Part shown: positions 35,634 through 45,400 of the stretch, in pieces
How the letters are laid out: every line of letters starts with the position of its first letter
Position numbering within the stretch: the first letter of the stretch is position 1
DNA from: Lojkania enalia
Taxonomy: Eukaryota; Ascomycota; Dothideomycetes; Pleosporales
Assembly (NCBI GenBank): GCA_010094045.1
Contig: ML986732.1
Span: 1 to 64,000 of the forward strand
Length of the DNA stretch: 64,000 nt
Direction of reading: 5' to 3'
The notes under the pieces: model-generated
What the model was told of the DNA's origin: nothing
What the model saw: only the letters and a program-made list of their open reading frames with translations
The model's database searches: none
Translations under genes and position numbers: made by a program

Positions 35634-37274
35634 TGCAAATTCCTAGATTACCTGTATAAAGGCCTCGAGTTTTGCCATTGACACTACTCCATTTGACATG
35701 CTCTTGCAAAGGCTAAGAGCCTCTAACCAGTAGAGATATCGCTGTCTTAGAAAGCTATCAACGGCGCCTCCGTCCTGAAGATCGACTTTGTCCTCTGCGG
35801 AAGAGCCAGGATTCCACTCACAGAGGTGATCGATCCAGTAGATGCATGGGTAGCGTGACGCTGCAAGTGGATCTCGGTCCGGCGGCTCAATCTGCTCGGC
35901 TGGATATCCTAGCGCACCTAGGCTGTACATGTCTCGTTGGAGCGTCCTATACATGACCGAGAGTGATCTTGAGAAGATTTGATAATGAGCCTCTTCTTGT
36001 CCGGACGGAAAGATTTCATTCGATATCTGTTTAAATAAGAAGTCTTTCGCAGACTGATGGATAAAGTAGATAACACTTTCACGAATCGTAAGGAATGATC
36101 CGCAAAGGAGAACAATCTCCTTTAACTCATCAATAGACATATTAGATATGTCAGTCAGTGATGTTAGTTCTTTGAGTGAAATTGGTTGGTACACGAGTGC
36201 GGTTGTAGCAAGAACACTCTTACAGTAGTCTACATCATCCGAATTCCATACCTTTTTGATCATGTTCTTATAGAAGGAATCAAGACCAGGAGGATATGTA
36301 GCTAGTTTCTTCTGAATATTCCGTTGTGGAACATCCTTGAGATCTTGACAGACTAATGCCACCCAAAGGAAAGTTTCGTTCGCATGGAAGGATAAATGGT
36401 CAAATACCATTTGTTGTATCTCAGGGCTGTAGTTGTTGTACTGCGCCAAATCATTAACTTTATGCTGGATGTACGTACTGACAGCCGTAGAAATTGATTC
36501 TGCATTTAGCTCAAGACACAGCTTCACCTTATGTCCAGCCCTGTCTAGTAGTTTCTCAATGTTAGGCCAGTTCCGGCTAGAGACAATCCACTTGACATGA
36601 GAGGATCCACTCGAATTCTGAACAATAAAGTCTAACAGCTTTGGTTGGTCTGCTATGCACTCGTCGAGTGCATCAATGACTAAGGACGTGCTGTTCAAGC
36701 TCGGATCCTGCAGGATGTCTGTGAAGATCTCGGATAACGCAAACCATGCATTCACATCATCAAAGAGTGCTTTGCCTGCATGGTCGTGCTTCTTCCGTAT
36801 ATGCGAGATAAGAGAGGGCTGCTGGTTGACGAGCAAGTAAAGCAGGCCTCGCAGCACGGCTGTGGCGTTGTTGATTCGCGAGTCCGTAGCCTGGCAGAAG
36901 AAATAGGACAGCTGGTGTGTCTTAGACGTTGACTTGCTTAATTCATTAATAAGGCCGCAGAGCAGCATTGTCTTGCCCTTGCCCGGGTCGCCCTTGATCC
37001 ATAGCAATCGGCTCTGCTCGTCGTCACACCATCGTTGGAAGTCGGAGTTTTCGAGGATCCAGCGGTACGAGTCATCTAACAAACCGCCCTTGGTGTCTTC
37101 GATACGTTTCTTGTCATCGCGGGGGTCGGTACACTGTAGGTGCCGGATACATTCCCGGTCTTCGTTCGGGGCAGTGATTATCGTACTGTTGACTGCAATC
37201 CTGGTGCCAATAGTATTGCCAGTGCCCCGAACCTCGATATTTTTGAATTTCTGCTGTATCTTATGGCTAGCCAT
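33744..37274 (-). CDS. NACHT-WD40 NLR with N-terminal amyloid-like motif
   Basis: A STAND/NLR receptor of 1159 residues, proposed from two exons (37274-35652 and 35600-33744). Residues 8-28 hold an amyloid-type stretch (QKFKNIEVRGTGNTIGTRI) resembling the first C-terminal pseudo-repeat of the divergent neighbour. The NACHT ATPase follows: Walker A GDPGKGKT at 95-102, Walker B LVIDALDEC at 198-206, SSRNWP at 232-237, then a winged-helix-like region (to about 540). A linker (DARRFIM...LQAYASALLFSP) typical of fungal NWD proteins leads to eleven 42-residue WD40 repeats (about 614-1075) and a degenerate twelfth, then a C-terminal tail (ILWLPPEYRPS) typical of the family. Such proteins sense ligands through the WD repeats and activate a partner or fused death effector. 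It shares a 730-bp divergent promoter region with that partner. No RIP-type stops occur in the exons, so it may be functional. Confidence 0.85.
33998..35384 (-). repeat. Array of eleven 126-bp WD40 units
   Basis: Units of 126 bp are nearly identical in blocks. Repeat 3 resembles repeat 9 (shared GAGTCTGGCGAGAAGGCGAT block at about 35075 and 34319), repeat 7 resembles repeat 11 (about 34565 and 34053), and repeat 2 resembles repeat 5 (about 35197 and 34822). The pairs have different offsets (6, 4 and 3 units), which suggests shuffling by recombination rather than one block duplication. Differences cluster in the few residues around the GH and D-T-I-K positions, the ligand-facing surface in this family. 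Confidence 0.9.
35601..35651 (-). other. Predicted 51-nt intron removing the in-frame TAG
   Basis: On the minus strand: donor CAG|GTAATC, a canonical branch site GCTAAC ten bases before the acceptor, and acceptor ACTCAG|G. Length 51 is a multiple of three, so the frame is kept; splicing joins ...LEAFIQ to GRTDAS..., restoring the spacing to DARRFI expected in the family. Confidence 0.8.
35643..37274 (-). CDS. NACHT part of the NLR as an unspliced frame
   Basis: Without splicing, the reading frame from the ATG at 37274 ends at TAG 35643-35645 after 543 codons, giving an amyloid-motif plus NACHT protein without sensor repeats. It is listed separately because a gene caller may annotate it as one gene. 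The TAG lies inside a well-formed 51-nt intron (35601-35651), so I regard the joined form (33744-37274) as correct. If the intron were sometimes retained, this shorter protein would be made. Confidence 0.5.
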   Translation of the reverse strand: MASHKIQQKFKNIEVRGTGNTIGTRIAVNSTIITAPNEDRECIRHLQCTDPRDDKKRIEDTKGGLLDDSYRWILENSDFQRWCDDEQSRLLWIKGDPGKGKTMLLCGLINELSKSTSKTHQLSYFFCQATDSRINNATAVLRGLLYLLVNQQPSLISHIRKKHDHAGKALFDDVNAWFALSEIFTDILQDPSLNSTSLVIDALDECIADQPKLLDFIVQNSSGSSHVKWIVSSRNWPNIEKLLDRAGHKVKLCLELNAESISTAVSTYIQHKVNDLAQYNNYSPEIQQMVFDHLSFHANETFLWVALVCQDLKDVPQRNIQKKLATYPPGLDSFYKNMIKKVWNSDDVDYCKSVLATTALVYQPISLKELTSLTDISNMSIDELKEIVLLCGSFLTIRESVIYFIHQSAKDFLFKQISNEIFPSGQEEAHYQIFSRSLSVMYRTLQRDMYSLGALGYPAEQIEPPDRDPLAASRYPCIYWIDHLCEWNPGSSAEDKVDLQDGGAVDSFLRQRYLYWLEALSLCKSMSNGVVSMAKLEAFIQVI

Positions 37275-38004
37275 GAGCTTGGCTCACTTTTCGGTGATTG
37301 ACTTCTTCGATGTTGTTTGTTTCCGACTGACGAAGCATTCGTACTATAGTTCGGAAGGCACAAGGGTTGGAACCACTGTGCTTATATAGTCATCAGAAAA
37401 ATTGCCCAGAAATCCATGCGCGAACAGATATTGTCTCAGCCAACTCGTCGTTAGTAATTTGTGAGCGTTGTAGATACGAGCCGCGGGGTGATTAGGCCAA
37501 TGCCAGGGCTGAACGCCGCGTGGCACGATGGAAATCTACCGAATTACAACCAGTACGGAGTACTTTATAAGGTCCAATATGTGACGAGAGGGTTAGACAC
37601 TGCCGATAAGCTCAGCTACCTATTTAATGTATTTATACTACCCTTTCTACTACCAACGCTCGGCAAGAGCGCGAAGGCGTGGAGTTATGTGGTCCGTGCC
37701 ACACTCTATACGGGAGCCTATTACCAGGTGTAGTGCATACATGCATAGAACTGCAAGCCCCCAACCGGTCAAGATAGTCATCTCGTGTGTCAGAGGTCCT
37801 CCATGCACGGATCGGAAAGCTATCAGTGCAGGCTGCATGCCGCCGGTCAAGGCGGGACCACGTCATCCATACGAAGACCAATCAGAACCATACATGTGTG
37901 CATGCGTATTGGAAGTAGAGATAACGTCCACATGATACGCATTGTCAGATATGAGAATAATCTGTTGTTCGCACATCTTATCTATCCCGTCAACCCCAAC
38001 CTTG
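37275..38004. promoter_or_regulatory. Shared divergent promoter region of NLR and effector
   Basis: 730 bp separates the two proposed start codons, which point away from each other. The short overlapping frames here look incidental. A TATA-like TATATAAG on the minus strand lies near 37383-37390, roughly 110 bases upstream of the NLR start. Divergent arrangement fits co-expression of receptor and effector. Confidence 0.5.
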
Positions 38005-38848
38005 ATGTCTGGAGCAGAAGTAGCCGCGTACATCGGACTGCTTGACGTCTCCGTTCGTGGAATCTCATCGATCAATAAGGCTGCTAGCGACTGGAAACAC
38101 GCGCCCAGGACAATCGAAGCGCTCGCTAAAGAAACACTAACGCTTCAACGGAATCTGTCTGAACTAGCAAAGCTTCAGAGAGTTAACGGTGAAACGCGGG
38201 CAATTGCTGAGCGAATTGGCCTCTCTAGAGCCGTCGCAGCTTGCGAAGATCATTGCGCGAGCCTAGATAAGCACTTCTCTCAGTGGAAATTATCAACCTC
38301 GAAATATCGTATCAAAGCTCGGATTCACTACATCTCGCATAGAAACGAATTAGCGAGCCTGCTCGCTGAGATTCAAAGTGCCAAACAAACTACTATCCTT
38401 TCAGTACTCGTTGCGCAGCTGTAAGTCGTTCTCTATACCCTCAGATAAGTAGAATAACGAGGTTTTGCAAAGATCCTTGAGTCTGCAAAGCCCGATGTCT
38501 TCCAAAGAACAACAAGATAAAGTTACCAACACTATCCAAAAAATTAAGAGCACGGGGGTAAAAAAAGATGATAAGCCCAAACAAGAGCAGGCCATAAAAG
38601 AGGCTGAAGCGCAGTTAAGGACAGCCGAACTCACCATGAATTACCCCAACCATGATAAGAAAGAAATGAAAGGGCGCATAATCCAGAATTTCGATAGCTT
38701 TGAGGTTGACGGTAACAAGAATGTTGTTGGAGTTAAAGCTGCGAAAAGCGATGACGTTCCCACTAGCGTGGTCAACGATTTCAACAAGGGTAAAACACTT
38801 GCAAGCTCCCGGGATAACGTCGTTGGTATTAGTATTGGTTATAATTAA
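38005..38848 (+). CDS. HET-S-like effector with two C-terminal amyloid-type repeats
   Basis: A protein of 263 residues from two exons (38005-38420 and 38473-38848). Residues 1 to about 135 start MSGAEVAAYIGLLDVSVRG and are predicted helical (RTIEALAKETLTLQRNLSEL and so on), resembling N-terminal HeLo-like/SesA death-fold domains of fungal STAND systems. A lysine/glutamate-rich helical linker (about 150-195) follows. The C-terminus has two pseudo-repeats: about 209-230 (QNFDSFEVDGNKNVVGVKA) and about 241-263 (NDFNKGKTLASSRDNVVGIS), offset by about 30-32 residues, similar to HET-s geometry. The first shares F..[IF]EV.G..N.[VI]G with the NLR N-terminus. The ATG at 38005 is chosen because MSG-type starts are usual; one at 37942 would add 21 residues. 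Expected role: membrane-directed cell death after templating by the NLR. The domain call is by resemblance only. Confidence 0.75.
38421..38472 (+). other. Predicted 52-nt intron in the effector gene
   Basis: Donor GTAAGT, branch-like AATAAC, acceptor GCAAAG. Splicing joins the frame ending ...LVAQL to ...SLSLQSPMSSKE with correct phase (416 + 376 nt = 264 codons including stop). Without it the protein would stop after the N-terminal domain. Confidence 0.8.
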
Positions 38849-39599
38849 AGACCAGTTTTCTTCGTTCATGTAGTACCTCTTACAATGGTGGATGGTCCCA
38901 CCTGCACCAAGATGGTGGCACTGTCCAGTTGAGGTTAGCGCTGTTCATAGATCCTTTCAATACAACTTCAGTTCAATCCTCAAGTTTTCTCCCGCTACTT
39001 ACGGAGCCAAACCCTGACAGGAGACAATAGCTGTTTAGGATAGCTGAGCTAGCCGAGCTTATGTAGGATAGGCAGATAGCTTAGGCTGAAATAAGGCAGT
39101 TACCGTTAGTTGTTCTGATCCTCTTCATTTCTCAGCAACCCTGCCTCTCTAATCGTCTGCAAAGAAGTCGATTCGAGTCTTGAGTTGTATATTTCTTAAA
39201 TTTCTATCGTAGAGACCTGAATAAACAAGCGAGAGTTACAAAAGGACTGCATAGTATACAATACGTTTAACACAGGGACGCATTGCTTCGTATGGAGCTA
39301 GACGGGGCTAAGCGGTAGGAATAGATCTTAGTCGAATTGAAACGCGTCAACCTAACTGAAGAGACGAGCATGGCAACTCGCTTACCTGTTAAGAATATTA
39401 GTCCTGAGTATTGAGGTTAGTGAGAATATAGGAAAATAGGATGCTGAGCAATAATAAAGAGTCGCATCTGAGAGAGAGACAGCGTGAGAGCATATTCTCC
39501 TTCAGAGCTGGAGCAGACCTCTACATGTCAGCCAGGCCGCGCCACACTGGGGCCGTGCACTCAGCCACAGTTCTATGTTGAGAAGCCGACAAACACCCC
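38849..39599. other. Intergenic, weakly mutated, no gene seen
   Basis: Downstream of the effector; balanced base composition with patches resembling decayed repeat near 39040-39480. Short frames only. Confidence 0.5.
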
Positions 39600-39658
39600 G
39601 ATAGTGCTAGCAGGGAGGATGGCCGACCCGCTCCGGTACAGACCTTGTGGGGTGGCGA
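39600..39658 (-). repeat. Right inverted-repeat arm, inner piece
   Basis: Reverse complement of 33495-33560 (CAAGGTCTG..CCGG.GCGGGTCGGCC.TCCTCCCTGCTAGC). It ends with GTGGGGTGGCGA (39647-39658), the left target-site duplication of the LINE; the arm resumes at 45401. Confidence 0.85.
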
Positions 39659-39794
39659 GAGGGAAACTTCTGAATTGTTGATAAGGAGGATATTCATCTC
39701 GGACATTCTTTTACTCGAACCGCGGACACTCGCTTAGCTAGTTCCCGCTGCAAGGCGGTCCGCCCGGACCACCGAACCTTGTGCCGAAGCCCCG

Positions 39795-41130
39795 ATGGCG
39801 ACGTCAGATTCTGACTACAACCCATCGACACCACCCCCTGCGCCAGCAAAACGTACCAGGAGGCGGACAATAAAGGCACCTGATATACTGCAGCAGCCCC
39901 CGACAACGAGAGCAACAGCGAGCCGATCTATACAGGCTGAGCGCAGAGCTATAGTACTGCTGTCACCGCAGAACGAGGAACCTAATGGCACACAGCAACA
40001 TCCAGAGCAACATGAACTACCGCTACCTCACACTGGGCATGTATGGACCTCTTCTCGACAAGCTCTTGATGGCGGCAGCACCGGGATAGGGGAGCTAGCT
40101 GAACTTATTATGAGCCTGAAACAGACGATAGTATAACAAAATAATATTATTGCGAACTAGAACAAGATTATTAAAGACATTTAAAGCAACCGCGCAACAT
40201 TCTGAGTAGAATAATAGAATCTTAAAGACTAGATCGTAGAGCTACGTAAAACTATATACTCTCTTTAAACGCAGCTTAATACCCGTTCAACCGAAGCGCT
40301 GTTAAAACATATATAAGCTGCAGTCGCAGCTAGCGGATAGCAGGCAGGATTAGATACAAGGCCTTCAAGGTCGACGAATAGAGGAAGGGTCGATAAAGAG
40401 AATAAACGACAGCTAGTAATTAATGTTAGCTAGATAAGAGACGATATAATAGAGAAGGTAGTAACTACAGAGGCGGCTAAGCAGGCGATCTAGCAAAGTA
40501 TAAATAGGGTTGAAAGTCTTATAGGAACAACGGTAAAAGACTTCTGTGTGTGGCGAGCGAATAATAATACAAGTATAATTAAGTTCTCAGTTGATAAGAA
40601 TAAAGAGGCAGCGGTCCAGCAGGTAATAGTAGACTGGCTTAAACCAACCCTACCGGGTGCAAGGCTAGTAGGACCTAAGTAGTATCCGATAAAAGTAGAC
40701 TAGATTAAGGTAGCTTTAGCTATAGATGTAGAGAGTAGCAAAGTAAGCAGGTCAGCAATAGAACGATTCGGCACAGAAAACGGAGTGGAGGTATATACGA
40801 TGCGATAGCTAGGGCAACCAAGGCCTAGAGGACAGTATGCGTTAGCAGTAGTTAAGGTAGTAATAAAGGAGGAGGCTAAGAAGCTGCTAAAGTCAGACAG
40901 CGTGACGTTTAGAGGAGGGGGCATTATAGTATCACAATTCAAGGAGCGACGCATACTAGTAGTCTACTATAAGTATAGGAGGTTTAGATATAGAGTAAGA
41001 AACTGTATATAATAAGAGGCATGCAATATATACGGGCAAGAAGAGCACTTATATTATAAGACGGTTAACCTATAATACGTTAACTGCTAAGGCCTGTATT
41101 AAGTATTATACTAAGAATACCCAGAATTTA
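39795..41130 (+). pseudogene. LINE ORF1 (gag-like), RIP-mutated
   Basis: Starts MATSDSDYNPSTPPPAPAKR, a Pro-rich, basic start. 113 codons are open; then TAA/TAG codons appear in a glutamine-rich coiled-coil (QQNN.I...N.IIKDI, NLKDQIVELRKT pattern when stops are read as Gln). Near 40985-41100 lie cysteines and a histidine in zinc-knuckle spacing (NC..EAC..YGQEEHLY), as in Tad ORF1 proteins, which bind the element RNA. No function expected. Confidence 0.75.
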
Positions 41131-41149
41131 GGAAAGAGATAGGCAGGAT

Positions 41150-44100
41150 TCTTGCACGTTAATACTATAAATAGAGAACTCCGGATCCTTTAGACAAATA
41201 TAAAAAGAACTAGAGAAGCGCAGCACGCGCTTTATAACGATATAATACTAGCCGACTTTTACTTTATTCTAGGGTAGGAACCTAGATACTTTCTAGAAGA
41301 GAGAAAAGTAGTACTATATAGTATAAATCTACGCTAGACGATATATATACTATATAGTAGATAAGAAGGATAGTACCTAGTCCGAACGTACATCTAAGTA
41401 TTAAAAGATATTAAGGCTATATAGTTATATATAAACTCAGCAGATATTACAGCTATATAAGTATATATAAGTAGAAGGAAACTAATAATAATATTAGTAT
41501 ATATTCTAGATATATCTTCGTTAATAAGAACTAGAGAGAAGAACCTAAAGAAACTTAGCAGCAGACTGTAGGCAATTAATAGGCTAGTATAGTAGGAGCG
41601 ACTATACAACCCGTATACGGAGGTAGTAGTTACTAGCAACTTTAACTAATACAACCTACTATAGGAAGGAAGTTATATTAATAGTACAGCAAGCTAAGAG
41701 GATAGTATACTAATTATTAACTTTATAGAGGAGCTATTATTATAGAGCTTTCTACTAGTAGAATTAACTACATTTATTAGTAATGCAGGACGCTTGTCGA
41801 CCATCGACCTAATACTTATAATAGCTGGATTAGCGGGGGACCTAGTTAAGTGCTTAATCTAGAAATATAAGTATAGGTTAGACTATAGGGCTATATAAAC
41901 GCGTTTTTATATAGATATAGAAAAGAAAGAAGGCTAGGAGAAGCTGCTGTTTAAGAACGCGCCGTAGGATAAGATTCGATAGATAGTTAAGCAAGAGAAG
42001 AAAGCAGGTTTTCTAACAGAAGATATCGAGGAGATAGCTAGCCGGCTTATATAGTAGGCGACTAAGGCGGTAGAGATATACTATCTAAGGGCGAGACTGT
42101 CGCGGTATATAAAGCGATAGTAGAGTAAGGACCTTACAGCGTTAAGAAAGTTATATACGTACTAGAGAAATAGAGTATATATAATACGGCGGTAAGGAAG
42201 AGAGGATGTAGAACTGTATAATATAGCGACGAGAGTAAAAAGACTCTTCTATAAGATAATTCGACGGTACTATAAGTAATACTAGAAAGTATTCCTTAAT
42301 AATAATAATAATATATAGAAGGCAGCTAAATATCTAGACTTCTAGGCAAGTAGCTTATTTACTAGAATACTACCAATCTAAAAGACTAGCTAAGAGGGAA
42401 GAATTACTATAGAGGATAAAGAGATAGGATAAGAGCTGCTCTATATATTCTTCCCTAGCCCGCCGCTATACGAGTATAAGGAGACGCTAATAATATATAA
42501 TCAACTCTACTGCGAGCCGATAACTAAATATAAGATAAAAGTAGCTATCTTTAGAGCAAACCCAGATAAGGCGCTAGAAAGAAACAGCCTACTAGTAAGA
42601 GTATAGAGAGAGTTATAGCCGGTCCTAGGTAATAAGATTATATAGCTATTCGCGAGATCTCTTAAACTAGAAAAGGTACTAAAGGAGTAGAAGGTTATAA
42701 AGATTATACTACTACAGAAGCTAAACAGAAAAGACTATATAATAGCTAACAACTACCAGCTAATCTTACTACTACTAACGCTGGGTAAGGCGCTCGAGTC
42801 GCTAGTAGCTGAGAGGATAGTATACCTAGTAGAGGAGTATAATCTTTTACCTAAGATATACTTTAGCGCGCGGAAGTAGAGGGTAATAATATATATACTA
42901 TTATACCTCTATAAGAATATATTTAAGGCTTAGCGCGGAAAGAAGACGCTATTACTAGTTTCGTTCGACGTTAAGGGAGTATATAATAATATAGCTACTA
43001 AGCTAGAGATTAGAAGATTGCGGCAGCAATAGATCCTAGAGAAGATTATATAGTAGGTATAGGACTTCTATATAGAATAACAAGCGTGTATTCTTATTAA
43101 TAGTAGAATAATAGAAGTATAGAGTCTTCCGCAGGCAGGTCTCCCGCAAGAATCTACGCTTATTTCTATTCTTTTTCTCTTTTTTAACGCAGATCTAGTA
43201 TAGAGCGCTCTATAATATAACAGCTTAATAGTATTTATTAACAACTACTCAGTATAGGTTATAGGACGGTTAGCTAAGGAAAATACACGGATTATCTAGG
43301 ACAAAGTAATTCCGATATTGGAGAAGTAGGAGCGTACTAGCGGAGCCCAGTTTAAGGCAACTAAGACGAGTTTTATTTACCTTATACGATATAAAGCGGT
43401 AGGTAGGAATAGTATAATACTACTATAGTTTAAAAGAAAGGAGATCGTACTGAAAGATAAAGTTAAGCTACTAGGCGTTATACTAGATAAGGAGCTAAGG
43501 TTTAAGGTCTACCTAGCAGATAAAGCAGGTAAAGCGACGAAAGTAGCGCTAGCGCTATATAGGATGAAGGGACTATAACCTAAAGTAGTTAAACAGCTAG
43601 CGTAGAGTATAGTACTACTAGTAGTAGACTACGTATTACTAGTATAGTACCCAATCGCGACGTATAATATAAAGTAGCTCTTCTTATAGTTATAGAGGAT
43701 TACGGCGTAAGCAGTAATTAGAGGATTCCGCATAGTAGCCCTATCCGTAGTAGAGGTAGAGGTAGGCCTACTCCCTATAGAACAGAGACTAAGAAAGTAA
43801 ACAATTACATTCTAGGTCTTAATCTATAAGCTGGGTTAGTTATATTCCTACTAGATGCTTAAGCAACAACGACTATATATAAAGTATTAATCCCTACTTA
43901 TAAGGGTAGTAGAGATGTATACAAACGTCTGGATAGATATAGTACTTAAAGTTAAGCTATATATATACCCGCCGTAGGTAGAGCGACCTAAGGTAGTAAT
44001 ATATAAGGATAAAGAGCAGGTACGAGCTGTTATAAGAGACTACCAGCTAGGATAGGTAGATATATATATAGACGCATTAGTACGGAACGGTAGAGTAGGT

Positions 44101-45200
44101 ATTAGAGTATATACTAGACTATTGCAAATTTGCGTCTTAAAGATAGTAGTAAGCTTAAACTAGGCGGACGCACACCTAACCGAACTACTAGTAATTAGTA
44201 AAGCTACTAACTAGCCGTAGGGCCTGTTATATATAGCCCTTAATAGAGATAGTCAGCCTATACCAGTATTAAGCATCCGGATCTTCTCTAACTTATAATT
44301 AACGCTCCTATTAGTGCGTAGTTAGCAAGCTAGCGTATATTAAGTTACTGTAATAGAGATTATTAAGAAACTTTAGATAACCAATACTACGCTGTATTAG
44401 ATCCCAGGACATACAGGGATTGAAGGAAACAAGCAGGTAGATAGACTAGCGAAGGAAGTAATAAGAGAAGAAAGCAAGCAGCTACTGCAGCAAGACGGAG
44501 TACTATAGTATTTAATACGGTTAGCACTAGAAAGAGCCAACGTGATAATAGGACCGCCCCCACTAAAGTGGGAAGAGAAGGGAAAGTTTACGTAGAAAAT
44601 TAATACAGTATTCCATCTAGGCAAGTTAGCAGAGATATACCAACAACTAAATAGTAACGAGGCGGCTATCATCATGCAGCTACAGACGGGTAAGATGTTC
44701 CTTAACAAGTATCTCTATAAGATTAAGGCTGTAGATACCGCGGTATGCGAGTATAGATACAAAGAGTTAATAGCACACTTTCTCTTCTCGTGTAGAAGGT
44801 GGAGATAGTAAAGAGCCAAGCTACGACAGCAGCACGGACAGCGGTTTAGCGAGCTATCATACGCGCTGGGAGGATACTCGAGTAGACAAGAGGGAAGCGG
44901 GTAGAGTATAGACAGACCGATTCAGCACTGGAAGCTAGATATAGAAGCAGTTAGGGCGACGATTGAATTTACAAAGAGTACAGGGCGGCTACAACCAAAG
45001 GTACAAGATAAAGTAAGTAGAGATGAAGGGGAAGCAGATGAGCGGAGGCAGCTAAGGGTCTCCTCTTCTGCCTCGTAGGCGTAGAATGATGAGCTATCTA
45101 TAAACGCGCCTCGGCCAGTGCGCTGCCGATTAAGAGGCGTATAACGCCGGAAATGCCCTGCGGACGCGAGGCCATGACTAGCTATACAGCTTGTCCTACA
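41150..45200 (+). pseudogene. LINE ORF2: endonuclease, reverse transcriptase, RNase H, RIP-mutated
   Basis: Endonuclease: LRIL.TNIKRTREAQHALYND near 41180 (start of the APE-type domain) and NAGRLSTIDLIL near 41780 (the S-T-I-D-L motif). Reverse transcriptase: VSFDVKGVYNN near 42960, AGLPQESTLISILFLFFN near 43135 (usual AGLPQGSPLSPILF), and FINNYS near 43232 in place of the catalytic F.DDYS, both Asp being lost by G-to-A change. RNase H: VDIYIDALVRNGRVGI near 44058 (usual YTDGS) and IPGHTGIEGNKQVDRLAKEV at 44401-44460, a well-kept C-terminal motif. Stops throughout. Confidence 0.9.
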
Positions 45201-45371
45201 CACAGTAGTATATTACTTTCCTTTTCTTTCCTTTGTTGAGCAGGGAGTTAGGTATTGGATGAGCAGGTCTCATAGTTGGCTTTTGAAATGGAGCAGGCAT
45301 AAGGAAGCAGAATGTATATAGCTGGCGCTTTGTAACGGCCCATACCCATAGGGTGCATGGCCATAATAGAG

Positions 45372-45388
45372 AACACACACACACACAC
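45372..45388. repeat. CA-repeat tail of the LINE
   Basis: A run of ACACAC ends the element directly before the right target-site duplication; it takes the place of a poly-A tail. Confidence 0.85.
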
Positions 45389-45400
45389 GTGGGGTGGCGA

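Larger units (their letters stand above)
39659..45388 (+). mobile_element. Tad-like non-LTR retrotransposon (LINE), RIP-mutated
   Basis: A 5.73-kb element flanked by a perfect 12-bp target-site duplication, GTGGGGTGGCGA (39647-39658 and 45389-45400). It ends in a short CA-repeat tail. It has a 5' leader, ORF1 from 39795 and ORF2 with endonuclease, reverse transcriptase and RNase H, the order of the Tad1/I group. The first 450 bases and the last 300 are nearly free of RIP; the interior is heavily mutated with many stops. It lies inside the right arm of the inverted repeat, and the left arm keeps the empty site. Confidence 0.92.

Noticed and set aside
35643..35645. TAG as a RIP nonsense mutation (CAG to TAG) inactivating the NLR
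   Set aside because: A well-formed 51-nt intron with a canonical GCTAAC branch site covers it and keeps the frame, and the exons show no other RIP-type stop.
37344..38075. Several short overlapping frames on both strands upstream of the NLR and effector
   Set aside because: Mutually overlapping, no domain or splice support; they lie in the divergent promoter region.
39484..39915. Short frames around the LINE left junction
   Set aside because: They cross the target-site duplication and element boundary, so cannot be one gene; only the ORF1 start at 39795 is kept.
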